DNA of 8,070 bases from JANOAR01 sp031411235 (GTDB taxonomy: Bacteria; Verrucomicrobiota; Verrucomicrobiia; Verrucomicrobiales; Verrucomicrobiaceae): the NCBI GenBank assembly GCA_031411235.1, contig JANOAR010000245.1, positions 1-8,070 on the forward strand, in the 5' to 3' direction. Below, piece by piece: positions 1 to 6,274 of the stretch; position 1 is the stretch's first letter, and every line of letters begins with the position of its first letter. The notes beneath the pieces are model-generated. The model was not told where the DNA came from and ran no database searches. It saw only the letters and a list, made by a program, of their open reading frames with translations. A program made the translations under genes and the position numbers.

Positions 1-2
1 AC

Positions 3-140
3 CGCTACACGTCCTTCTCAGACGCTCACACTGAACTCTTCGCCTTCATCGACTCCTACTACAACACCCAACGCCTCCACTCCTCCCTCAACTACCGTTC
101 CCCCAGCCGCTTCGAGGCCGATATCGCCCTCGCTAACTAA
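3..140 (+). CDS. IS3-family transposase, C-terminal fragment (OrfB, integrase core)
   Basis: The frame starting at base 3 is open from the window edge to a TAA at 138-140 and gives 45 residues. It contains FIDSYYNTQRLHSSLNYRSP followed by SRFEADIALAN. The pattern Y-N-x-x-R-x-H-S-x-L-x-Y-x-S-P, then F-E, marks the end of the rve integrase core in IS3-family OrfB transposases. The catalytic DDE residues lie upstream of this segment and are outside the window, so it cannot be judged whether the transposase is intact. In IS3 elements OrfB is normally made as an OrfAB fusion by programmed -1 frameshifting; that region is not visible here. Confidence 0.85.
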   Translation, partial: RYTSFSDAHTELFAFIDSYYNTQRLHSSLNYRSPSRFEADIALAN

Positions 141-173
141 ATCACTTTTGGTCCAAATATCCGTGGCATTTCA
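141..173. repeat. Probable right terminal inverted repeat of the IS3-family element
   Basis: This 33-base non-coding tail follows the transposase stop. On the minus strand it begins TGAAATGCCACGG, in keeping with the TG...CA ends of IS3 elements and a conserved CCACG block. It also supplies the last codons and the stop of the minus-strand reading frame that enters it, so the host gene now ends inside the repeat. Without the left end, the exact length of the repeat cannot be fixed. Confidence 0.6.
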
Positions 174-582
174 AGAAGCCAATGAACTGCTTTGTCAGAC
201 GGGTGAGGTGAACTAAATCAAATGCCTGCTCCTTGGGAATAAGTGGTGCGAGTATCTTCACGAATACTTCTCCGAGCTCTTCAATACCCAAGTCTCGGTT
301 GCGGGCATATCGCTTCAGTTGAGTGCCGATGCTATTCCCCAGATTCAACAGGCTGGAAATTGACTCCAATTCTCGTTCAGAAAAACGTTCGGAGCAGAAG
401 ACAACTCCTTGCAGTATGAAGCGTGCCAACCGTTGCCACAGTTCTTCGCTGCCCTTGAGGATAAACCTTGGACGACATTCGCTTGCATCATTCAACTCGG
501 ATACCGAGGCGAAGTAAATTTCGCCCTTCCTGAGCATGTTGAACTCAAGTGTGTTGGGCTTTTGATACTTGTAGAAATACAT
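142..582 (-). CDS. DUF2971-like protein, 3' end truncated by the IS insertion
   Basis: The 146-residue product opens MYFYKYQKPNTLEFNML and continues RKGEIYFASVSELNDASEC. The YKY start, the [K/N]GEIYFAS segment and the LND..EC block are the N-terminal signature of DUF2971-type proteins, which are usually about 250-300 residues long. Their biochemical function is not firmly known. Only about 136 residues are native; the tail CHGYLDQK and the TGA stop come from the IS terminal repeat, so the C-terminal half is missing and the gene is probably inactive. The ATG lies 18 bases after the stop of the winged-helix frame, suggesting one transcript with hipBA. No good Shine-Dalgarno sequence is close to the start; a GGAGGA lies about 27 bases upstream, inside the preceding frame. 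A 60-base sample (181-240) is 45% GC, well below hipA, which suggests separate acquisition. The family call is by motif recall only. Confidence 0.6.
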   Translation of the reverse strand: MYFYKYQKPNTLEFNMLRKGEIYFASVSELNDASECRPRFILKGSEELWQRLARFILQGVVFCSERFSERELESISSLLNLGNSIGTQLKRYARNRDLGIEELGEVFVKILAPLIPKEQAFDLVHLTRLTKQFIGFLKCHGYLDQK

Positions 583-600
583 GGCGTTTGCGAACTTCGA

Positions 601-843
601 TCACTGGATTCCTCCGCTCCTCACATAATACGCCCCGCGTCCCTGCCCTTTCGGCACGAGGTAGCCTTTTTCAACGAGTTCCTTCAGGCGTAGCTTCACG
701 GTGCTGGGTTTGCCTTTCGTGAGCTTCACGAACTGACTGAGCGTGAGGGTTTTGTGACCGGGTAACGGGGCGAGGAGCTTTATCGCGGGTTGGCTGATTT
801 CTTGGCTGATTATGGCCGATTCGCGAGCGTCGATTTGGAGTGC
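601..843 (-). pseudogene. Orphan winged-helix DNA-binding domain without a start codon
   Basis: Between the hipA stop and the DUF2971-like gene, one minus frame is open for 80 codons to a TGA at 601-603. Its second half, FVKLTKGKPSTVKLRLKELV then EKGYLVPKGQGRGAYYV, is a convincing winged helix: a helix-turn-helix, then a wing ending in G-R-G-x-Y-Y-V. Similar C-terminal modules occur in transcription regulators and Fic-type proteins. The frame follows hipA's TGA and an adjacent in-frame TAG (844-846) and has no ATG, GTG or TTG before codon 39. An ATG overlapping the hipA stop (848-850, ATGA) is in another frame; a single extra base near 841 would explain the break, since removing it would join that ATG to the domain. 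It is therefore called a broken gene or a domain remnant. A rare ATC/ATA start cannot be excluded. The coding character of the domain looks real; how it is expressed is uncertain. Confidence 0.5.
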
Positions 844-846
844 CTA

Positions 847-2073
847 TCATCCGATGATCTGACGTGTTTCGTCCATGAGGGTGTGATTAAAGGCGCTTTC
901 GTAGGCGGCCAGGGTGCCCGCCTTGAGGCGCAGTTTTTTGCCGACTTCGCGCCATGAATGAACGGCCGCAAAGACTTCACGGAGGATTTGTTTGGCCTGA
1001 ATTGGTTTCAAGGCAAAGCGGGCAGCCACACGCAGGGCGGTGTCGATGCTCGGCTCGACGTTGTCCTCGGAGATGGCGGTTTTGTTGACGTGGGCTCGTT
1101 CCATCTCGGGCACGGGATTCAAATCATAGGCGGGGGAGAGCGACCAGTGGCCGGGGCGCTGCATGAGGAAGCCGTGGTTGCGGGCGTGGTCGTCGCAGTT
1201 GCTCGCGAGCAGGCCGAAGACCATGCGCCGCCAGAGTTCATGGAGGTCTTGGGTCACGTTGTCGCCGAACTGGCGGATGGCGTCGGCGATCATCGTGTAG
1301 GCGGCGCTGTGATCCTGCGGCAGGCCGAGGAGCGTGGCGGCGGAGATGAAATGCACGCGCTGCGAACCTGTGCGATCAAAGCGTGTGATCACAGAAACGC
1401 TGCGGCCTGCGACGGTGACGAGCTGGTGGTCTGCCACCGTCATCCCGGCCTGTCGGGCCAGCGTGAGCGCTAGGATTTCGCCAGCGGCGATGTCGCGCGT
1501 GTCGTCGGGCTTGGGAAATTTGGCGATGCCAAGGCGGCCATCCTTCAACAGCACGGCGGACTTGGGCCGCGCACCGCCCAACGGCGATCCTTCCGCCAAA
1601 AGGAAGCGGAGGTCGGCGGCGGTTTCGGTTTCATGATGGATGGCGTCTGTCGCCTGGATCAAGGTGCTCAGGAGCACGAGCGGAGGCAGCTTGCCTGTGG
1701 TGGGCGCGAGGAAAGCATCGCCTCCCGTATCGCGGAATCGTAGCGCCCCGATGCGTGAGCCATCATCAAGCGCCAGCACATAGTCGAGATCGCGCCAGGG
1801 CTTTTGCGCGAGCACTTTCTTCCGCACTGAGCGCTCGATGAGCAGTCGCCCCCAGCGATCTGGCCCCACGTCTTGAAACGCCCCATGCAGCACTGGCGCA
1901 TGATGCGACGGGCGCTGCAATGGCAGCGATGTGGGATCAAGAGCGAAGGCATCCGCCCGCGACAACCACTCCGCCGCATACTCGAACGACGCAGACGCGC
2001 CACGCTCCGGTGTGTGCAGTCGTCCCACGAGATGCGTCGCGCCCTGCCAGTCGATGTGAACTTCCGTGGTCAT
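847..2073 (-). CDS. hipA: HipA-family serine/threonine kinase toxin
   Basis: HipA proteins are toxin kinases of type II toxin-antitoxin systems. The E. coli enzyme phosphorylates glutamyl-tRNA synthetase, stopping translation and promoting persistence; the target of this one is unknown. At 408 residues it is close to the usual 400-440. Visible motifs are the N-terminal subdomain with FQDVGPDRWGR (66-76), the Gly-rich loop GSPLGGARPKSAV (162-174), the probable ATP-binding lysine in IAKF (185), RFDR (231-234), the catalytic NCDDHARN (292-299) and the metal-binding YDL (316-318). All expected kinase residues are present, so it is likely active. The loop has the GGARPK form rather than the serine-bearing loop that is autophosphorylated in E. 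coli HipA. Its ATG overlaps the antitoxin stop by 4 bases (ATGA), indicating translational coupling. A 60-base sample (1141-1200) is 70% GC. Confidence 0.95.
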   Translation of the reverse strand: MTTEVHIDWQGATHLVGRLHTPERGASASFEYAAEWLSRADAFALDPTSLPLQRPSHHAPVLHGAFQDVGPDRWGRLLIERSVRKKVLAQKPWRDLDYVLALDDGSRIGALRFRDTGGDAFLAPTTGKLPPLVLLSTLIQATDAIHHETETAADLRFLLAEGSPLGGARPKSAVLLKDGRLGIAKFPKPDDTRDIAAGEILALTLARQAGMTVADHQLVTVAGRSVSVITRFDRTGSQRVHFISAATLLGLPQDHSAAYTMIADAIRQFGDNVTQDLHELWRRMVFGLLASNCDDHARNHGFLMQRPGHWSLSPAYDLNPVPEMERAHVNKTAISEDNVEPSIDTALRVAARFALKPIQAKQILREVFAAVHSWREVGKKLRLKAGTLAAYESAFNHTLMDETRQIIG

Positions 2074-2399
2074 GGTTTCGGAGCTGATTTCGGACAGTGG
2101 ATGCGTTTGGGTAGTAGCTCGGCCTCCTTTTCCAAACCCAGCGTGTCACCGCCTGCGGCGGCGAGAGTGGCGAGCCGCTCATGGAGTTGAAGCACAAACA
2201 AAGCGGTCGCCAGAGTGCCGATGGCGACGGTGGGATCGCCACTCTCCATGCGCCAGAGCGTGTCCCGGCTGATGAATAAGCGCTCAGCCATCTCGGTGGC
2301 GGAAATACGGCGCTTCTTGCGTGCCACGGCAAGATCACGGCCCAGGGTGCGAAGCGCACGGCTGACTGGCAGAGGCAGGGATGTGGGATTGGCTGGCAT
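2070..2399 (-). CDS. hipB: HipB-like XRE-family antitoxin / repressor
   Basis: This 109-residue protein is expected to bind and neutralise the HipA kinase and to repress the operon. A helix-turn-helix spans about residues 18-72, with the first helix in SATEMAERLF (33-42) and the recognition helix in SRDTLWRMESG (44-54). This is the standard XRE/Cro pattern, and the length and position directly before hipA fit HipB. After the DNA-binding domain comes a tail, LGLEKEAELLPKRI (87-100); a PKR(I/V) segment here is common in HipB-like antitoxins. The start at 2399 is the first ATG in the frame after the operator region. The gene is first in the operon and overlaps hipA by 4 bases. Two inverted repeats immediately upstream are its likely binding sites. 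Confidence 0.9.
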   Translation of the reverse strand: MPANPTSLPLPVSRALRTLGRDLAVARKKRRISATEMAERLFISRDTLWRMESGDPTVAIGTLATALFVLQLHERLATLAAAGGDTLGLEKEAELLPKRIHCPKSAPKP

Positions 2400-2407
2400 G
2401 GCCTAGC

Positions 2408-2423
2408 GTCTGCCATATCTGAC
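2408..2423. promoter_or_regulatory. Proximal operator-like inverted repeat upstream of hipB
   Basis: The sequence GTCTGCCATATCTGAC has imperfect dyad symmetry (GTC...GAC). It matches the reverse complement of the second site (2439-2454) at 14 of 16 positions. It starts 9 bases before the hipB ATG on the minus strand, so a bound repressor would cover the start region. E. coli HipB also binds spaced inverted repeats upstream of its own gene, though with a different consensus. The role as HipB operator is inferred from position and symmetry. Confidence 0.65.
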
Positions 2424-2438
2424 ATAAAATCAATTAAC

Positions 2439-2454
2439 GTCTGATATGGCAGAC
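2439..2454. promoter_or_regulatory. Distal operator-like inverted repeat upstream of hipB
   Basis: GTCTGATATGGCAGAC is a palindrome with perfect 5-base arms, GTCTG and CAGAC, around a 6-base centre; further A/T matches extend it outward (AA...TT). It is the near-exact inverted copy of the proximal site, and the centres are 31 bases apart, close to three helical turns, so two repressor dimers would sit on the same face of the DNA. The AT-rich spacer between the sites holds a possible minus-strand -10 element (TTTTAT, 2424-2429) without a clear -35. The site covers the upstream ATG (2446) of the nitrilase frame, one reason to reject that start. Confidence 0.65.
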
Positions 2455-2592
2455 TTTATTTCTCCCCAAACTCAGCGACCACTCGCCCAGCTTGAACCAG
2501 GTTTCGCTGAGAGTTCGCTGCCGATCTCCTTTCCGCTAGCATCGAAGGCGGCGAATGACGTATCCCTTCCACAGCGTTTTTATTTGCCCGCC

Positions 2593-3900
2593 ATGAAACA
2601 TCTCATCCCACTCTTTTTCGCCTTTACCCTGCACGCGGCTGACTTCCATGGATGGACGGATCACAGTCCGCGCACGGAGATCCGTCCGGCATTCTCTAGT
2701 GATGAAGATGGCAGTCTGGTCATCACCCATGATCAGCGTGAGGGGCTTGATGGCTCGTTTCAGAAGGACTTCGGAATCAAGGGCGGCGACTGGTACCGCT
2801 TTGAGGTGAAACGGAAAATCACTGGTGTCTCTAATCCACGTCAGAGCTGTTTGGTGCGCATCGCGTGGCAGGACAATGACGGCAAGATGGTGCGCATCGA
2901 CGAGCGGCCCGCTCACTCGGATCCGGCTCTGCCCATGCCCACTGCTGAGCCGGAGTATCCGGTGGATGGTGTGACAGATGCGCAGGGCTGGGCCACTGTG
3001 GGAGGCATTTACAAAACCCCGTCCAAAGCCACGCAAGCCATCGTGGAACTGCATTTGCAATGGGCTGCTGGTGGGCGTGTGGAGTGGCGCGGTGCGACCC
3101 TCACTCCCTGCGAGGCACCGCCAGTGCGCAAGGTGCGGCTGGCGACCATTCATCATCGCCCCGGAGGCAAGTCACCGCGTGCAAACTGCGAAGAGTTCGC
3201 TCCGCTCATCGCGGATGCGGCGCGGCAGAAGGCAGATCTCGTCGTCCTTGGCGAAACCATTCCTTCCGCCAATGTGAAGGCAAAGCCGGAGGAAATCGCA
3301 GAACTAGTTCCAGGACTTTCCACGCAATACTTCGGCGATCTGGCGAAGCAGCACCGTCTGCACCTCGTGCTCAGCCTTTACGAACGGGACGCTCATCTCA
3401 TCTACAATACCGCCGTGCTCCTCGGGCCAGACGGGGCTTTGATTGGCAAGTATCGCAAAGTCTCGCTACCGCCCGGTGAAGCTGCGAAGGGCATCGCACC
3501 GGGAAAAGACTATCCTGTTTTCGACACCTCGATTGGCAAGATCGGCATGATGGTCTGCTACGACGGCTTTTTTCCTGAAGTGGCTCGTGAGCTGACCAAG
3601 AACGGCGCTGAGGTCATCGCGTGGCCAGTTTGGGGCTGCAATCCGAAGCTCGCAAAAGCACGCGCTTGCGAGAACCACGTCTATCTCATCAGCAGCACTT
3701 TCATGGAGCATGACTCCGGCTGGATGATCTCCGCAGTTTATGATCACAACGGCGAAGCCATCGCCACCAGTGGACAATGGGGCACTGTGGCCGTAGCGGA
3801 GGTCACGCTGAATCAGCCCTACCTTGGCCCCTACAACCTTGGCGACTTCCGTAGCATGGTCGCGCGTCATCGACCGCCTGTGCCGGGAGAGGTGAAGTAG
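2593..3900 (+). CDS. Exported nitrilase-superfamily carbon-nitrogen hydrolase with N-terminal beta-sandwich domain
   Basis: The C-terminal part (about residues 179-425 of 435) is a nitrilase/amidase domain that hydrolyses a C-N bond in an amide or nitrile; the substrate cannot be read from the sequence. The catalytic triad is visible: Glu221 in VVLGETIPS, Lys289 in GKYRKVSLP and Cys322 in MMVCYDGFFPE, with the accessory Glu296 in PPGE. The protein starts with a signal peptide, MKHLIPLFFAFTLHAA, cleaved near residue 15-16. Residues 17-174 look like a jelly-roll, ligand-binding-type domain (Trp/Gly-rich strands such as GGDWYRFEV and GRVEWRGATL). The frame stays open upstream to an ATG at 2446, but the extra 49 residues show no conserved features, begin inside the operator repeat, and would bury the signal peptide; ATG 2593 is therefore chosen. 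No strong Shine-Dalgarno sequence precedes it. The gene converges on the cytochrome/WD40 gene and is divergent from hipBA. Confidence 0.92.
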   Translation: MKHLIPLFFAFTLHAADFHGWTDHSPRTEIRPAFSSDEDGSLVITHDQREGLDGSFQKDFGIKGGDWYRFEVKRKITGVSNPRQSCLVRIAWQDNDGKMVRIDERPAHSDPALPMPTAEPEYPVDGVTDAQGWATVGGIYKTPSKATQAIVELHLQWAAGGRVEWRGATLTPCEAPPVRKVRLATIHHRPGGKSPRANCEEFAPLIADAARQKADLVVLGETIPSANVKAKPEEIAELVPGLSTQYFGDLAKQHRLHLVLSLYERDAHLIYNTAVLLGPDGALIGKYRKVSLPPGEAAKGIAPGKDYPVFDTSIGKIGMMVCYDGFFPEVARELTKNGAEVIAWPVWGCNPKLAKARACENHVYLISSTFMEHDSGWMISAVYDHNGEAIATSGQWGTVAVAEVTLNQPYLGPYNLGDFRSMVARHRPPVPGEVK

Positions 3901-3976
3901 GCAGAATGGGTTCCATGTCTTCACGTATCGCCAAGTATAGACTGACCAAAAAATCAGCCTGCGACATCTCGGCGGA

Positions 3977-6274
3977 TTACTTCGCTCCAAAAGCTGCGAG
4001 TTCCTTCCCCGCAGCATCCCAGACACGCAACATGCTGTCTTCACCGCCGCCGATGAGGGTGCTGCCGCTGGGGGCGCTGGCGGCGGATTGCATGTAGTCG
4101 GGGAGCTTGGCGATGGCGCGGACTTCGGTGCCGTCGTCGGTGACGATGCGCACGAGGTTGTCGCCAGCGGAGGTGATGATTTGATTCGTGGCACCGATGA
4201 ATTGCAGCGAGGTCACTTCTTTAGTCCAGCCTTCGATTTTCTTCTTCCGCTCGCCGATGATCATGTTCCAAGCGTTCACGATGCCGTCGGCACCCGCGCT
4301 GGCGAGTACGCGGCCATCGGCGCGGAAGGCGACACCCATGACGTGATGCGTGTGGCCTTCAAAGAGGTTCACCTGTTTGCCTGTCGCGATGTCGGTGACG
4401 CGCACGATCTTATCGGCGGCACCGGAGGCGAGGAGCTTGCCATCAGGTGAGAAATCGAGACTCAGCACGGTGTCGGTGTGGCGATCCTTCCAGGTTTTCA
4501 CTGGCTTGCCGCTCGCGACATCGAAGAGCGCGATGTCGCCTGTGCGGGTTAGTTCGCCGCCGCCCGTGGCGAGTGTTTTGCCATCGGGACTGAAGCGCAC
4601 GGCGTTCACGCGGTCGGTGAGCAATGTGTGATCCGTAGCGCTGCCGAGGGTGCGTTCGAGCACCCAGCGCGGCGGGGTGTTGGTGGATAGCGTGATGGAC
4701 TTCGAGGCGACGAATGAGCCATCGGGAGCCAAGATGATCGTGGTGGTGGCGTTGGCATTGCTTGCGACTTGGTCAATCGGTAGGCCAGAGGCGACGGCCC
4801 AGACGTTGAGCGTGTTGTCATCGAACATCGCGGCGATGCGCTGCGCATCGGTGGAGAATGAGACGGCGATGGGTTTCGCTGTGGTATTCGTGAGCGCGAG
4901 CTTCGTCGCTGCGAGATCGGCGGTGGCCTTGTCCTGGGTCTTTTTCGCGCTGGCGCTCGCGGCGATGGCAGCGGCTAAGAGCTTGGCGTTCTTCAGCTTC
5001 GAGTCACTGATGCGTTTTTGGTCATCTTCGGCATCCTTTACATTGCTCTCCGCTGCGGACACCGCTGCCTGGGCTGACACCTCCGTCATTGCTGTGGTTT
5101 GTAGGTTCTCTTGCGCATCCTTGAGTTGCTTTTCCAAGGCCGCATCGGGCTTGCCGCCGGGGGCCTTGGCGATGAGTGCCGCAACATCGTTCACGCTCTT
5201 CTGCGCGGCACCTTTGGCCGCCGTTGTCGGCTTCACGGCCTTCTGTTTTTCGGGCAGTACTTTTTTCATCGCCACGATGGCTTCATTGGCTTTTTTGAGC
5301 AGTTCATCGAGCGCTTTATCCTGCGCTTCGATGCGCGTGATTTCTGCTTTTTGAAAGGCTTGCTCCAGCGTCTGCGCCGCGATGATCCAATCCAACTCAG
5401 CCACCTTTTTTGTGGCCGCCAAGTTGCCGCGCAGTTCGATGATCGGCCTCGCCGTTGCGGCATCCCACACGCGCACTGAACCATCGGCACAACCCGTGGC
5501 CACCTGCTTGCCATCGGCAGACATCGCGCTGCTCACCACGGTCACTTTGCCAGTCGTCGCGATTTTTTTGAGCAAGGCCTCGCTCGCTGGTGCTACGGCT
5601 ACGCTCGCGCCATTCACTGCGGGTTTGCCATGTTCCAAGTGCCAGATTTTCACCTCGCGGAAACTGCCGCTCGCGAGCCGCGTGCCATCGGGGCTGAAGG
5701 CTAGCGACTGCACCAGCGCACGATGTGCCGTGCCGAGTTTTTCTTTGTCGTCGGTGATCTGTTCCACGAATTGCCGCGTGGCCAGATCATAGAGGAAGAT
5801 GCGATTGGAACGACCGCAGGCAGCGTAACGACCGTCCTGGGTCATTGCCACGGTGTAGATGGGGTCAACGCTCGTCGCGAGAGCTTGCCACACGACGGCT
5901 CGCTCCTGCTGCACCGAGCTTTTCGCGCCTTGATCAATCCATTGCTTCAATAACACGACCTCTGCCTGAGTGAGATCCACAGCACCGGACTTGTTCTTCA
6001 CTGGTGGCATCTCCATGTCGTGCTGATGCAGCGCTGCCTGCACGACTAAACTCTCCGCGCTCTTCCCCGGCAGCAGCCCTGGCCCCGACTCGCCGCCCTT
6101 CTTCATCAACTCCGGTGTCTCCATGTTGAGATCGGCCTTCGTCGTCGTCTTGTTGTGGCACGAGATGCAGTTCGCCTTCAGGAACGGATAAACGTCGCGA
6201 TAGAAATCAAGGTCGGCGGCTAGGCTGGCCGTCGTCGCTGCCAACAGGGCAGTGAAGGTCAAGAGAGTTTTCAT
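3977..6274 (-). CDS. Exported cytochrome c (Planctomycete-type) / WD40 beta-propeller protein with coiled-coil insertion
   Basis: This 765-residue protein starts with a signal peptide, MKTLLTFTALLAATTASLAA. A Planctomycete-type cytochrome c domain follows (about 21-115) with the haem site CISCH (36-40) and a probable methionine ligand in DMEMPP (Met87 or Met89). About ten WD40-like repeats follow, three before and seven after an interruption; clear examples are VQSLAFSPDGTRLASG (188-203), GSVRVWDAATA (265-275), VNAVRFSPDGKTLATGG (556-572) and VLSLDFSPDGKLLASG (603-618). Residues about 285-460 are rich in Ala, Lys, Glu and Gln without Pro-Gly breaks over long stretches and probably form a coiled coil between propeller blades. 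This architecture is typical of Verrucomicrobiota and Planctomycetota; the function is not established, but electron transfer at an extracytoplasmic complex is likely. Its ATG overlaps the stop of the PPC gene by 4 bases (ATGA), so the two are co-translated. Confidence 0.92.
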   Translation of the reverse strand: MKTLLTFTALLAATTASLAADLDFYRDVYPFLKANCISCHNKTTTKADLNMETPELMKKGGESGPGLLPGKSAESLVVQAALHQHDMEMPPVKNKSGAVDLTQAEVVLLKQWIDQGAKSSVQQERAVVWQALATSVDPIYTVAMTQDGRYAACGRSNRIFLYDLATRQFVEQITDDKEKLGTAHRALVQSLAFSPDGTRLASGSFREVKIWHLEHGKPAVNGASVAVAPASEALLKKIATTGKVTVVSSAMSADGKQVATGCADGSVRVWDAATARPIIELRGNLAATKKVAELDWIIAAQTLEQAFQKAEITRIEAQDKALDELLKKANEAIVAMKKVLPEKQKAVKPTTAAKGAAQKSVNDVAALIAKAPGGKPDAALEKQLKDAQENLQTTAMTEVSAQAAVSAAESNVKDAEDDQKRISDSKLKNAKLLAAAIAASASAKKTQDKATADLAATKLALTNTTAKPIAVSFSTDAQRIAAMFDDNTLNVWAVASGLPIDQVASNANATTTIILAPDGSFVASKSITLSTNTPPRWVLERTLGSATDHTLLTDRVNAVRFSPDGKTLATGGGELTRTGDIALFDVASGKPVKTWKDRHTDTVLSLDFSPDGKLLASGAADKIVRVTDIATGKQVNLFEGHTHHVMGVAFRADGRVLASAGADGIVNAWNMIIGERKKKIEGWTKEVTSLQFIGATNQIITSAGDNLVRIVTDDGTEVRAIAKLPDYMQSAASAPSGSTLIGGGEDSMLRVWDAAGKELAAFGAK

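Larger units (their letters stand above)
1..173 (+). mobile_element. Right end of an IS3-family insertion sequence (partial)
   Basis: The first 140 bases encode the C-terminus of an IS3-type transposase. They are followed by a short non-coding tail whose reverse complement starts TGAAATGCCACGG, then ATATTTGGACC. IS3-family ends normally start with TG and finish with CA, and this order (TG, a CCACG block, then an AT-rich run and GGAC) resembles IS3-subgroup ends as I remember them. That places the boundary at about 173. The left end and the target duplication lie outside the window, so the boundary is inferred. The element has inserted into the minus-strand DUF2971-like gene next to it. Confidence 0.75.

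Noticed and set aside
409..693. Plus-strand open frame of 94 codons crossing the DUF2971-like and winged-helix frames
   Set aside because: It runs antisense across two frames with recognisable protein motifs and has no motif of its own.
958..1473. Plus-strand open frame of 171 codons antisense to hipA
   Set aside because: Low-complexity, Gly/Val-rich product with no recognisable domain; it mirrors the GC-rich codons of hipA, whose protein shows every kinase motif.
847..2399. Three-gene HipBST system
   Set aside because: The kinase carries its own N-terminal subdomain (including DVGPDRWGR), and the extra downstream frame is a winged helix, not HipS-like.
3893..3983. Possible terminator between the convergent genes (GAAGTA / TACTTC and CTGA / TCAG pairs)
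   Set aside because: The matching arms are only 4-6 bases and far apart or around an A-run loop; there is no GC-rich stem followed by a T-run, so no terminator is called.
3906..4097. Small plus-strand frame of 63 codons after the nitrilase gene
   Set aside because: It overlaps the 3' end of the WD40 gene antisense and has no recognisable feature.
4650..5354. Plus-strand open frame of 234 codons antisense to the WD40 gene
   Set aside because: It lies opposite the Ala/Lys-rich coiled-coil region, whose repetitive codons keep the antisense frame open; the Ala/Ser/Phe-rich product matches no known fold.
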